Below are positions 1-10,924 of a DNA stretch of 64,000 nucleotides, in pieces. The stretch lies in the NCBI GenBank assembly GCA_003864495.1, contig PEDN01001370.1:124001-188000 (forward strand), written 5' to 3'. A program made the position numbers and the translations under genes. How positions within the stretch are numbered: position 1 is the first letter of the stretch; each line of letters opens with the position of its first letter. The notes under the pieces were generated by a model. The model saw nothing but the letters and a program-made list of their open reading frames with translations. It was not told the origin of the DNA and did not search any database. The stretch is from Nemopilema nomurai. Its lineage: Eukaryota > Cnidaria > Scyphozoa > Rhizostomeae > Rhizostomatidae.

Positions 1-472
1 CAGTCAATAAATTATCAAACTTTTGAGTACACATTCATTGTGTTCTACGTGACTTCATCGAAACAACTCAAAACACGTGCAGTCCTACTTTCTGTTCTTC
101 TGAATGGTGACAGGGACTCTCATGATAGCAGTTCCAATACCTTAAAGCATCCCTCAGTGAGACGTTGAAATTCTTACAAGGGGCGTAAAAACATTGCATA
201 ACTTGGAGCGAACTCCTCCCCCAGAGGCCCAAGTTTGCGCCCCAAACAATCCCTAGACGTATAAAAGGCAGCTCTACTTCACAAAGCACACCCTTCTACC
301 CTCCTTCAGACCGTTGACTGACTGCCATGATTAAGCAGACAAGTTACCTCGTGTACTTCAATAATAAATTTGGGCCAATGACATTTAAAACAGTGAGGAA
401 TAATTTGTCTATCGTTCTCGCCTAAATACTGCTAGGTTTCGATGAACCTTCTAGGTTAACAAAGAAGCAGAC

Positions 473-3400
473 CTTCTCCTGTGTGCACTCAGCCACTTGT
501 CTTTCTAATGACAGCAACATTTCTTCAGCTGATTTACGAACACATGTCTAAAAATAATATAATATAATATAATATAATATAATATAATATAATATAATAT
601 AATATAATATAATATAATATAATATAATATAATATAATATAATATAATATAATATAATATAATATAATATAATATAATATAATATATTTTAATATAATAT
701 AGTATAATATAATATAATATAATATAATATAATATAATGTTTTGTCATAAACATCATTGTTAAATCAATTTTGGCTACAATACTGTAGATTTGTACCCGT
801 TATAGCATCAACATGCCGTAAATCTTCGATCTGGCCCACCCGCCTTTATAGAATGCCTCATAAGTATACTATAGCTGGAGGGTATTTCGTATTTTCATTT
901 TCTAACTTTCATTTTCATTCATAATAGTGCTCGACACCCAATGTGCTTACAGTTAAGCTTAAACTTGTTTTCGGAATTCAAGTTTATCGTGCTTAAATTT
1001 TTTGAATAATAATGGGTTTTTATTCGTCTCTAAGGCAACTCTATCTGACCGCACCTCGTGCACTAATTGAAACTATCATAGCTAGTCAGTAAGTCAAAAA
1101 GCGTCTCTAGCGACAACGGTTGCGATTTAATTGAATCGTCTATCTGCAGAATCTTAATGTTTTACCTCATTTTCATACTTCTCTTTCATCGTTCTCGTTT
1201 CCAAGCCCTTTTCTATGAGTTGGTTATGTAGCAAAGAATTTTCTGCTTTTTGTTTTTGAACAGACTGCTCAAGATCCTCCAAGTGCGCCATTTTCTAGAG
1301 ATAAAAGTAATTTCAAACGACGCACTTAACAGAATTGGTGCCCTTTAAAGAACCTAAAACTTGAATCCTGAATTCAAACAGACACTTTGTCCTTCAGTTG
1401 CACAGCTTATTCTGGCTCCTATAACAAGCCTGCATCGAGAACACGCCACTTGAAATTCCCTCGCAAAACAATAATGGTGAACATTACCAAACTGCTTCGA
1501 ATTATTGGAATGTATAGCGAAACACGCAACACTGTTTTCATTGTTGGATTTCTTTTATTTCTTGAAAATAAGAAACTGGATCCCTTTATATTGCCTGGCT
1601 AGAACCAAATGCAAGTGTGGGCTTTGTTATTGTCCTTTCAAACAGGATAATTTGTTTTCTTCCTTCCAGCACTTATCTCCCTATCCCTTAATAAATGCCT
1701 GTGTTTATGAGTTCTTCCAGGCTCCCCGATTCCCAGAGGTTTTCAATACATCTTTCACAAGCCAAATTTAGACCCTTCTATTTTGTTTTCATGTGATCAA
1801 TTTTTTTCCTCATCGATGATTCAACATTTGGCGCTGTTTATATACCGAAAGGCTGCCGGTTCACACATGTTTAGAAACAAAAACTTGACAAATTTGACTT
1901 TTATTTTTTCAACAATTTTAATCAATCAATCCGGGATATTGTTTCTACAACTTCTATGTTGGCTGTGTCCACTTCAACTTCTAGTTGATTTTAAGGAATT
2001 TTCTTTGAGTGATAGTGACCCTTTGTAGGGCCTCCAAAAATTGCAAAGCCGACGATATTTCACGTCGTCCTGCGGGATATTGGGAAAAGTTTTCAATTAG
2101 CAATAACCGCGTCTCGGTTGGACCTCATCGACTACGGTAATGCCACTGCGCAAAGCTAAAGAATCACTTGTCGTAGCTGCGACCCTTATCAAAAGTGATG
2201 CGTAGCAAATGTGGGCCGCTTTGGAATTTCGCGCATGCGCATAATTGTTTTATTTCAAACCTTTTTAGCTTTGTCAAGTTGGTCTATTAGTTCTTCAGAC
2301 TTCGTTTTAAATCTCATCCTTTGTTCTTCAGTTTCTTTCATCTAAAAGCAAGAAAATCTCCTTACATTATGATAAGAATATTACAATAGGAGAGAAAATC
2401 GATGTGATTTCAAACGATAGGTTTTCAAATGTAAAACAATGAGAGAAAGTTATTTTAAAGTTATTGATTGCCTGTGTTTTCAAATGCTGAAGCTTTACCG
2501 CCATTTCTTCTTTACTGCTCTTCTCTAGCCTGAAAATGGATCATGCCACAAATTAAACCACAAATTATGACCGATAAATATTCAAGTGTGCACACATATT
2601 TTCATATCATTAAGATCAATAATAAACGACTTCTGAATTCCAATACTTTTTCATAAAAAGCATTTTAATTTGGGTATATTGTTCGTCTTTTGGGTAAATG
2701 GATAAGAAGTACAAAAAGATTATCAAAATCCAAACACAAAGCAATTTACTTTAGCTGCCGTTCAAGCACATCGTTTGAACTCCTCAGCTGCTTGCAACTT
2801 GGCAAAAGGCTGTTAACCTTCTCCTAAAAACAAACCAATTTCACTTTGAAATCTAGGCCTAAGAAGTCCCACGCAAACGAAATAGATAATGATCTAGGCA
2901 TGCTACCGTTCACGGGAGATTGCAGTTTGAAAAAGGGGCCTGTCGTAACAGGTTTTAATCTCGAGTTAAATCTTCATTTAAGATTTTCGCCCAGTAAACT
3001 GGTATATGTAGATATGTTGTAATTGCTTTTCTTAAGAACCGTACTCTCTTGGGGCTTAAACTTTCGGAATCAAACTGTAAGGCCTACATCTCTTTTGCAT
3101 AAGACGTAAATGACATTAAAAGTGTCAAAACATTTCAATCAAAACCATTCTATTGAACATATTATTGGTGATGACAGATGGACAATAGCAATAGCAGTAA
3201 AGGCAGAAGTGTGTTAGAACATGACCTCTTGATTAAAACGAGCGATTGCTCGATAGATATTGCAGAACGATCCAATTGCGTAGATACAAATCTTATTGCG
3301 ATGATTCTTTTCAATATTCGAGAAATAAAAATAAAGAAAGTTAGGACGAATCCAGCAATTAAGAAATTGCACCTAGAATCAAGGAAGAGAAATATTTAGA

Positions 3401-4427
3401 GCTAACGGTAGGGCTCACTTGTAAAGACCTCTGTTCCTCTTCCTTTTCTTTTACCAATTTTAAAAGTTTATCCGCCTTCCCTTTTAAATCGGCCTCGGTT
3501 TGGCCGTAGAATCTCACCAACTCCGCTTTCTCACTATTGATACAAGAGACACTGCTTTCTAATTGCGCCACCTGAGTTTTCAATGCCTCGTTCTCAGTTT
3601 CAAAGGCTCGCCTCTTTTCGCGCTCTTGAAGTGCCTCATTTTCCATCGTGCATGCTTCCGAGCATAACTTGAAGTTCTCAGCGTTGGCCTAGAGTGGTAA
3701 TTGCTCAAAAAAACAACTAAAATTTTGAAGTTTGTAAGGAGTAAAATTTATTTTTAAGCAACTTTCCAAAAGTAGCCGAAATTCCCAGAGCAGAGAAGTA
3801 CCAGTTATTTTCAAGCTGTTACAGCATGCTTTTTTAAAGAGCATTTTCCTAATTCTCTCAAAAACAAACGCAAACAAAAAGAGAGGAATGAAGCTTGACA
3901 ATATCCTTGCGCACGGTACAGCCCTTTTCCAACGACTTTAGGGCAGTGGCGTAGCTGGCGGGGCAATTGGGCCGTTGCCTCCCATCGACCGTTTATACAT
4001 CACATCACATCACCTACCATAACAATAGATACGCCTATATCTGCATGCCCTTTAATCGGAAAACTTTCATTCCCCCCCCCCCCCCCCAGCCCCGCAAATA
4101 CCTAGCTACACCATTGATTTGGAGGTTGTTTCATTGTGCCAGCACTCTCTACGTTATCTGCAGGAATTGCTCTTTGCATACCTTCTCAAGATCACGTTTC
4201 AGTACCACAATTTCAGACTCGTAGCCATCGCTTTTGCTTTTCTGCAAGTCGAGTTTCATGTTCATTTCTGCCAATCTGTTCTCAGCATACCACACTTGCT
4301 CCTTCAAAGAGTCCGTGAGACTCTGGCTTTTCCCTTGTTCCCTTCGCCACGTTTCAACGTACTTCTTCAAGGAACCCACTGATTGCTTGAACATCGCCAT
4401 CGACATGAAATCACCAGCGGCCGGCAT
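473..4427 (-). CDS. Long coiled-coil protein, family not recognised (3' end open)
   Basis: Seven coding exons read in frame on the minus strand: 4182-4427 (start ATG at 4427), 3419-3688, 2750-2823, 2499-2529, 2261-2341, 1166-1294 and 473-547. All boundaries are GT/AG. Phases are 0 except between 2750-2823 and 2499-2529, where the 74 and 31 bp exons together make 35 codons. A TAG lies two codons upstream of the ATG, just at a possible acceptor (TTTGTAG|ACTATG), so the first coding exon may be preceded by a 5' UTR exon. The roughly 234 residues are almost wholly Lys/Glu/Gln/Leu-rich with heptad character (for example TENEALKTQVAQLESS) and no other domain, signal peptide or membrane segment. The role is probably structural, cytoskeletal, centrosomal or chromosomal, but I cannot name a family. 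The last donor (GAGAAG|GTCTGC at 472) implies at least one more exon to the left, which I could not place with confidence. Confidence 0.72.
552..738. repeat. (AATAT)n microsatellite, about 185 bp
   Basis: A near-perfect 5-bp tandem repeat, interrupted once near 684-705 by two variant units. It lies in the intron immediately upstream (minus-strand sense) of the last recognised exon of the coiled-coil gene. Nothing else is visible between that exon and the one at 1166. Confidence 0.95.
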
Positions 4428-4599
4428 AGTCTACAAAACGATACCTCGTTCAAACAGACCTTAGTCCCCTGTATCGATGTGGATTAAAAAACAACAACAG
4501 AAACAACATTTGTCTGCGCATGTTATGTCTTAATAAGTTGCATATCGGAATGAATGAGCTACATTTTGGGAAGCAACGATTCATTCATGTTTACCTCAT

Positions 4600-5092
4600 C
4601 GAATTGAGTTACCTCTTCCATAATATTTAAATGAATTGTGTGATTTGCTAAATAGCAGTAATGCCTCAGCCACAGCGAACAGCGAACTGTGTAAAGTACT
4701 ACTGCATCGAGATTTGTGCCTTACGAATGACGTCAGATCAAAGCGAGGTCTGGCATAAATAATGATAATATATGCAAAATTCATTGCCTCAAAATACATG
4801 CAAAAAAAACGGGAACACGAATAGGCTTTTGAAAGTCGTAAAATTGTCCGGCAGAACCAAATGGAGGAAGGATAGTAGTTTTGAAAAGAAATTTGGAGAT
4901 AATTAAAGATTTAAAAACACAAGCACTGCGGTTTGATGAACAAACAGAATCAAAATAGTGCTACCAGATTTATTCGAAAACTTCTAAAGATTTGTATACT
5001 CTCTACAACTAGTGACAAAACGTTTCTAATTTTTGTTGACATTACAGACGGACTTGATGAAGTCAAAAGCCTATAACGTTGTCAAATGTGCG
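4600..5092. other. Spacer between coiled-coil gene and MFSD6-like gene
   Basis: AT-rich spacer upstream of the coiled-coil gene and downstream of the transporter stop codon. I see no gene, repeat family or convincing regulatory element. Confidence 0.5.
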
Positions 5093-6780
5093 CTAGTTTT
5101 CTTGCGAGACCAGCCTCATGGAAGGGGAGGGTTCTTCTGCTTGATCTTCATCTCTTTTGCACTCTTTCATTTCATCGCTGCCTTCTTCGTTTTCTTGGTA
5201 AGTGAGCTTTCCCTTCCTTTTCCTTTCCACAACATGCAACAGTAAAAGCATGGTCCAAAAAGCACAAACACCTGCATACCCCCTGAAAAGGTTTCTTCCA
5301 CCAAAACGCTTGTAAACTACACCTCCAATAATACTGGCAGTACCCCCGGCAATGCCAAAGAACATGCCGTTCTGTATTCCCAAGAAGGTTGCTTTCATTC
5401 CGTTTGGGGCGATGCCGGTTGTGTGGTAAATAGCCGCTGCCCAGAACAGCGCAAAACACACGCTGTGGAGGAGCTGAAGAAGGAGAATGTACCAGGCATT
5501 CTGCACCAAAGAGAAGCCAACGTATCGCAGCGAATACATGGCGAATGAAAGCGAGATCGAAGGGAGGTTGCCATGGAGACGCTTGATTAGAGTTTTAGTA
5601 AACGGGAAGGTCAGTGCCTCAGAGCAGCAAGATACAAGCACACTTAGGCCCATAACAATCTTTGACCCCTGAAGGTCTTGGATGTACAAAAACATGAAGG
5701 AATACAGCAGATTATCCGCCATACCCATCATCAAAATGGTAGCGAAGAAAAATAAGACACTGGGCTTTCTCAAAGCCCTAGCTAGTCCATTAAAGCCTAT
5801 AGGCTTTTGATTAGGCTTTTGATTATTGCTAGAACTGGCAGCAGGGTGATCCGGTGATGCATTCGGTCGTGCTGGCATTTTTAAGAACGTACACGCCGCA
5901 ATCAAGCAAGCATTGCTGCCGATAAATATGTAAAACATCGTAAAGTAGTTTGGACTGTCACTTCCCGACAGCTCTATGCCAACACCAGAGGCCAGCGAGG
6001 CGAGCCCAAAGCCGACGGCACCCCACAGGCGTTGCTTGCCGAAGGAGGAGCGAGGAACGCTTTCAGCGTGTTGATCACCGAGTTGTCAACAAGCAGAAGA
6101 ATGCCTCCGTCGAACAGTCCCACAAATGTGAACAATGTGACCATCACTTGAAACAGAGTCACCATGTTGTGCTTGTTGGCTCTGTCGCTGCTTGGGCTGG
6201 TCTGATTCGCGGTCTGATTGCCCGTCCATGATGACGCGTTACTGGCTGTTGCAAGTGGTGCCTCGGCCTCCCGGGCAACACTCATCCGGGTGAAAGCGGA
6301 GGGCCAGTGGTACGGTTTGGTTGCAGGCTTGGAGCCGTTGAAGTCGACTGCCGCTGTTGTCAGAATTCCCGGAGTATATTGCTTTGGGTTTGTCACAGAG
6401 CTGTTGCTACCTAAGCTTGTTGTTGATGCGTCTTTCGGCAGCATGAAGGGAACCCATGGCGCAGAGAACAGCAGCACAGAGCTTATTATGATTTGGAGCA
6501 ACAAAATCAGCTTGTACTTGCGTGTCTTGTCGGCAATTCCGCCCCAAACTGGTCCACTTACAAACTGGGCAAACAGTCTAGCTCCAAGTATGAGCCCAGC
6601 TTGCTCGGGATTTAGGCCATTCGAAGACATGAAGACCGCGATGTAAGGTGTGACGCTGGAGTACGAAAAGAAGAAGAAAAAGTAGGCCAGTTTGGGCGCA
6701 AGTAGCGCTGTGTTGATGCAAAAAATGCCCATGTTCAGCAATAATTGATTCAGTAGAGCTAGAAGAACCAGATTGACCAT
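5093..6780 (-). pseudogene. MFSD6-like major facilitator transporter, one frameshift
   Basis: An intronless gene of about 563 codons in two overlapping frames. The N-terminal part (ATG at 6780, possibly the internal ATG at 6732) carries the family pattern ALLAPKLAYFFFF, then TPYIAVFM, GLNPEQAGLILG, and the loop GPVWGGIADKTRKYK that matches the MFS motif between TM2 and TM3. The C-terminal part runs to the stop at 5093 through several hydrophobic helices. Around 6036-6052 the frame shifts. After LKAFLAPP the N-terminal frame degenerates and stops, while the overlapping frame supplies FGKQRLWGAVGFGLAS, the signature expected there in MFSD6 proteins. One missing base explains everything. MFSD6 family proteins are multipass membrane proteins of poorly known substrate. 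The break is either an assembly error in a live gene or real inactivation; apart from it the reading is clean, with no other stops. Called pseudogene only because of the break. Confidence 0.8.
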
Positions 6781-7115
6781 CCGCGAACTATTACTTCCGC
6801 TTTCTTGGGTTCAAATTTCCCTTGTCCTTCAACAAGTGGCAGCCGCCGCCGCTTTTAGGAGCCCATCAAAGTCCAGATTTGAAAGCGTCATCTTACCAGT
6901 GGTGTGCTTTCCAGAGGGTATGGGGACAATTGCCCCCTGCAAATGAAATCCGAAGTGGGCCAAAGTGAGTGCTCACCTTACAGGAGCACGGAAGGTGTCC
7001 TAGCCAAATCGAGAGTGAATGGAGACATAAAATAGAATCATAGAGAGTGCGGAAAAATGCCGGAGAGGGGTAGTGCGGATAAATGGCTTGGCCTCGAGTG
7101 CTGGCTTGAAAGCAA

Positions 7116-7188
7116 GACCCGATAGCTCAGCGGTAGAGCACTTGGCGTACAAAGTCAGGGGTCGTGGGTTCGAGTCCCGCTCGGGTCG
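7116..7188 (+). tRNA. tRNA or tRNA-derived sequence with odd anticodon loop
   Basis: Folds as a 73-nt cloverleaf. The acceptor stem pairs GACCCGA with TCGGGTC (7 bp). The D stem is GCTC/GAGC and the T stem GTGGG/CCCGC around TTCGAGT. The A box (TAGCTCAGCGG) and B box (GGTTCGAGTCC) match the pol III consensus perfectly. The anticodon arm is poorer: CTTGGC/GTCAGG with G-U pairs and loop GTACAAA, which would read anticodon ACA (Cys codon UGU). That is not a normal eukaryotic isoacceptor. No strong T-run terminator follows. It may be a tRNA pseudogene or the head of a tRNA-derived SINE. Confidence 0.55.
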
Positions 7189-7860
7189 GTTATTTCCCCG
7201 CAGTCTCTATGCTTCTTCGTAAGAAATCCTGTTGCCTATGAGACATTAAATACCTCAAACGTTGGTTTTTCATGTTTATCTACCATAAACTTGATGTAAG
7301 TGGCAGGAAAGGCTGGGTGAAAAATCTGAGTAAATTGGACAAAACAAGGGGCAGCTGAGTAAATTGTAAGGGCAGGGGATGGTTGCCTATATTTTCCTAG
7401 CTGTAAGGGACATGGCAAAACTGGAAGTGAAATGACGTGCCGAGCCTTGCATTTCATAAAATTTGCCAGACGAACGATCGAGTGAATCTGTGTTCATCAC
7501 TACGTCAAGCAAGTTTTGCTTCACGAGAGGGCATCCTGCAGGGGCGGCTGGTAGCGCCATTAGTGTTATTAGTCTAATAGCAGTTTTTTCTGTGAATGCT
7601 CTCATAATCTACTGGCAATATTTTTTGAAAACGAAACTAGCACTGCAAAACCCTCGGCGAAATCAGTTTATTTAAAAAGCGAACAATTTTCATGCAATTT
7701 TGCTCAGATATGGCCATGGTAAAGTGAGCGGAAGCCGGTAACCTTCAAATTGAATTGTTCCTTTCAAGAAAAAGACCCCCTCCTACGCTTATCGTGAATC
7801 TTATTGTGTCGCATTCATTTGACGGCCGCTAGCAAATACTACTGCCCCAGCACTAAAATA

Positions 7861-8575
7861 TTGCTATTAGGTTGACAGATCCTAATAGCAATTTTCTCAA
7901 CTGCCTTTGTTTATGCCTCCTTGTGTGACGTAAATCGGCCAATCATGCTGTTGTGAAAGACCCAATAAATGCGGTCTTGCTATTAGCCGGGCAACTTTTA
8001 ATAGCAAGTTCGTTCTTCAATTCTTGTGGCATATTGCATTTAAAATGAATCGTGCTGCCATTTCTAGTGTACGTTGGGGTGTAAACGACATATTAACAAT
8101 TCTTTCTTCGTAACGACAATAAACACACCAAACAGTGCCTTCGTTTAAAAAACGATGGAAGGCCGTGCCCTAAAGTTTCTCTAAAAAACCGTTCATCAGA
8201 TGCTGTTTATGAGGCTTTCTCTCGGATATGTGGAGACAAAGAGAAAAATACCTATTTTCGCTGGCCGTGTTTGGTGATGGGAGATCTTTCTAAATTAAGA
8301 GTTTAGAATATTCTATATTTTAGATATTTTTAGTTTTAGAATATTCTATATGTTAGTTAATTTTAGTTTTATATTTAGTTTTTGTTTTATTCTCAAGCGT
8401 TCCCTCTAGATTTCGTAAAGTTAATTTTGCACTTAGGTCAAGTAAAATTTTGATGCTTTGGTTTATTGAATTCACAATGTGTAATTATCAGAAATTATGT
8501 CCTTAAAATGCAAGCTTTATACGTTCTTTGCTTGCCGATATGATTTTGCTATTAAAAGAGGGCCGTTAATAGCAA
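7861..8575. repeat. Three copies of palindrome TTGCTATTA-N12/13-TAATAGCAA
   Basis: The same inverted pair occurs at 7861-7891 (arms extend to 11 bp), 7977-8007 (13-bp spacer) and 8546-8575 (12-bp spacer). Spacer sequences differ, but arm sequence and spacing are kept. No surrounding element ends or coding family was recognised. The third copy lies inside a 96-codon open frame (8517-8807, minus) of unknown meaning. Confidence 0.7.
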
Positions 8576-8579
8576 CAAA

Positions 8580-10880
8580 CAGCGAGGCTACGGCTACGGG
8601 CAGAGGGCTTTTCACTATAAGCTGATGGTCTTTGTCTGCAAGCCGAAGGCCGTTGAAACCAAAGCCTACAGTCGTAACTGAAAAGACTTGCCATAGAGGC
8701 ATATCCACAAAAAGGGTGTGTCCATTTTTTGTTGTGATAACCACACCCTTGAACCTCGTGACTTCCTCTAATAGTAGTTCAAAAACTCTCCCAGCCGTCC
8801 CTGGCATCCTGTTTTGTGAATTTTATCACCTTTAAATGGAGGCCCAATGTAATTAGACATCGTCTCCAAATGCCTGGACTTGAGAAGCAGAACTTTTCAT
8901 TTTCAAACGTAGACGTTAAGAAGGAATTCACCCCCAAAGATCTTTTAGTTCCATGGATAAAGCTCTTAAGTCAACTTTTTTACTGAAGTTATTGGTGGCC
9001 ATTATATTTCACCCTCTATAATCTATCCTTTCTTCCCATAGATTCCTAAACTTTCTTCTTGCGCAAGTGACAATATGTAAAATTAGCTCAACATGCACCG
9101 TGCAAAGGTAACTGAAGAAGGGCGGCATTTTGACCCCGTGCAGCCTCGTTCCCCGTACGTCACTGCATCTTACTCTACTATATCGAACCCTGTCATATGC
9201 AATCCTGTACAGGATTTTATAACATACTTTCACATATCAGAAGAACTGCACCAACACTAACACAGCCTAGAGTCAAATAAAAGTGAATGACTAGAAACTA
9301 AGCGTATTGCAAACACCAAGTTCATACTGAAATCGTCAAAAAAAACAAGGCAACCGTCTTTCTTCATCCCCAGCTGGATCATGCTAACCGTACCTAGTAG
9401 AGAGCAATCTGGGTCAATGAAAGTCATCTTGGGGAGTCCTCCAAAATCGAACCCTCCGAAACGTCTAGGTCCTTCGAAACCCTCCGATGTTTACAGAAAA
9501 GAGCTCGTCCTACTGTTAATAAAACCAACTATAGTTGGTCTCATTATTATTTTGCTGTGGAAAAACAAATACAATTAATCGATCAACCGTGATAAACAAA
9601 ATGGTTAACAGACAAAAATAGAAGTGACTCCTTAAAAATTAGATATATGTAGGTAGCCTTTTAGAACGGAGCACGATATCTCCGGTATATCTGCTTCCAA
9701 CCGATTGAACAACAAAATTGTGAGAGTAAAATCGATTATGTACCCTTACCAAGAAGCTTAAAATACAATAGTGTCTTAGAAATCTCCTCCATAAAGACCT
9801 CAGTATAAAATGGCCCAACAAAATATGAAATAATGAACTATATGAAAAGATCCAAATTAATGATCGGAGCAGCCAATAAAGAAAATAATAATTAAGTTGG
9901 TATGAAGTTGTTGACACGTCTTATGATTGCCAGACAGTGCACTTGTAAAAACTGCACTAAGAGAAGTGTAGAATATGTAAAGAAACCAAAAGTAGACATG
10001 GATAAAAATGATTGAAAAAGATCTTGAGAGAGCAAGCTCGCAAAAGAAGCTGAAATGCACTCATTACTTTTCTCTGCAAATTAAAAACAATGCCACTAAA
10101 AATTCATTTAAAGACCTATAGTCGACAAAAGTCAACAATCACGACTCTTTGGAAGAGGAGCTGCTATGCCCATAGATTACTGTACATTATTTCAGGTTTA
10201 ACTGTATATCATATATATAATTAATATTAACAACTATTTCTATACTAAATATTTTGAAAACTGAAGGAATTGGTGCATAAACAGCCTAGAATGAAGTAAT
10301 GAATCAGAATCAATCAATGAAACTAGTGATCAACAATGTTGAAATGATAAAAAATCTATCGTTTTGACTCTAAATATTAAACAATAAAAAGCCTGCAAAA
10401 TAAATACTTTGATATGAGATGTTGAGAAATTAAATTCTGGGTAGCGCTTGCAGGTAGCAAATGGTTCATTTTGCTTTCAGGAAGCACAACTAACAGTTAG
10501 CATAACAATTCCTCAAAGTAAATCAACAGATGTATGGCCCCCGATTTCAAAGTACACTGCAACTCAATTCAGGCGTGCGGATTGATTGTTTAGACAAAGT
10601 GATCACATGGGGGGCACATTGTCTTGTATCACATCACATGCAGTGGAATAGTGATCACATGAAGACTGCTGTTCACAACCTTGATTGAGTTTCTTCTTTT
10701 AGGTGGCCCAGTCCCCTGAGCTAAGCTGCGTTTGAACTCCGTTTATTTACTTTAACATGGGAGTTTCAGGTATTGAGAAGAAAATACAATTCTTGGTGGT
10801 AGTTTAAATATGCAAATCAAAAATGAAATGAGAAGTTAATTACAATAAAAAATTTATGACAAAAAAGAACTAACAACTAG
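8580..10880. other. 2.3 kb with no recognised gene
   Basis: The 96-codon minus-strand open frame ending at 8517 begins just after a CAG acceptor-like sequence and has protein-like codon use, but it matches no family I know. The rest is AT-rich without coding signal. A TTTATT at 10742-10747 is the complement of AATAAA and could serve as poly(A) signal for SRSF1-like gene a. Confidence 0.4.
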
Positions 10881-10924
10881 TTTATGTTTTTAGTTTGAAC
10901 TTTTTTACTGCTTTGCATGAAAAC

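Noticed and set aside
6218..6646. 142-codon plus-strand frame
   Set aside because: Antisense shadow of the MFSD6-like transporter.
9639..10060. Hydrophobic minus-strand frames as membrane proteins
   Set aside because: AT-rich DNA yields Phe/Leu/Ile/Tyr-rich chance frames; no family or gene signals.
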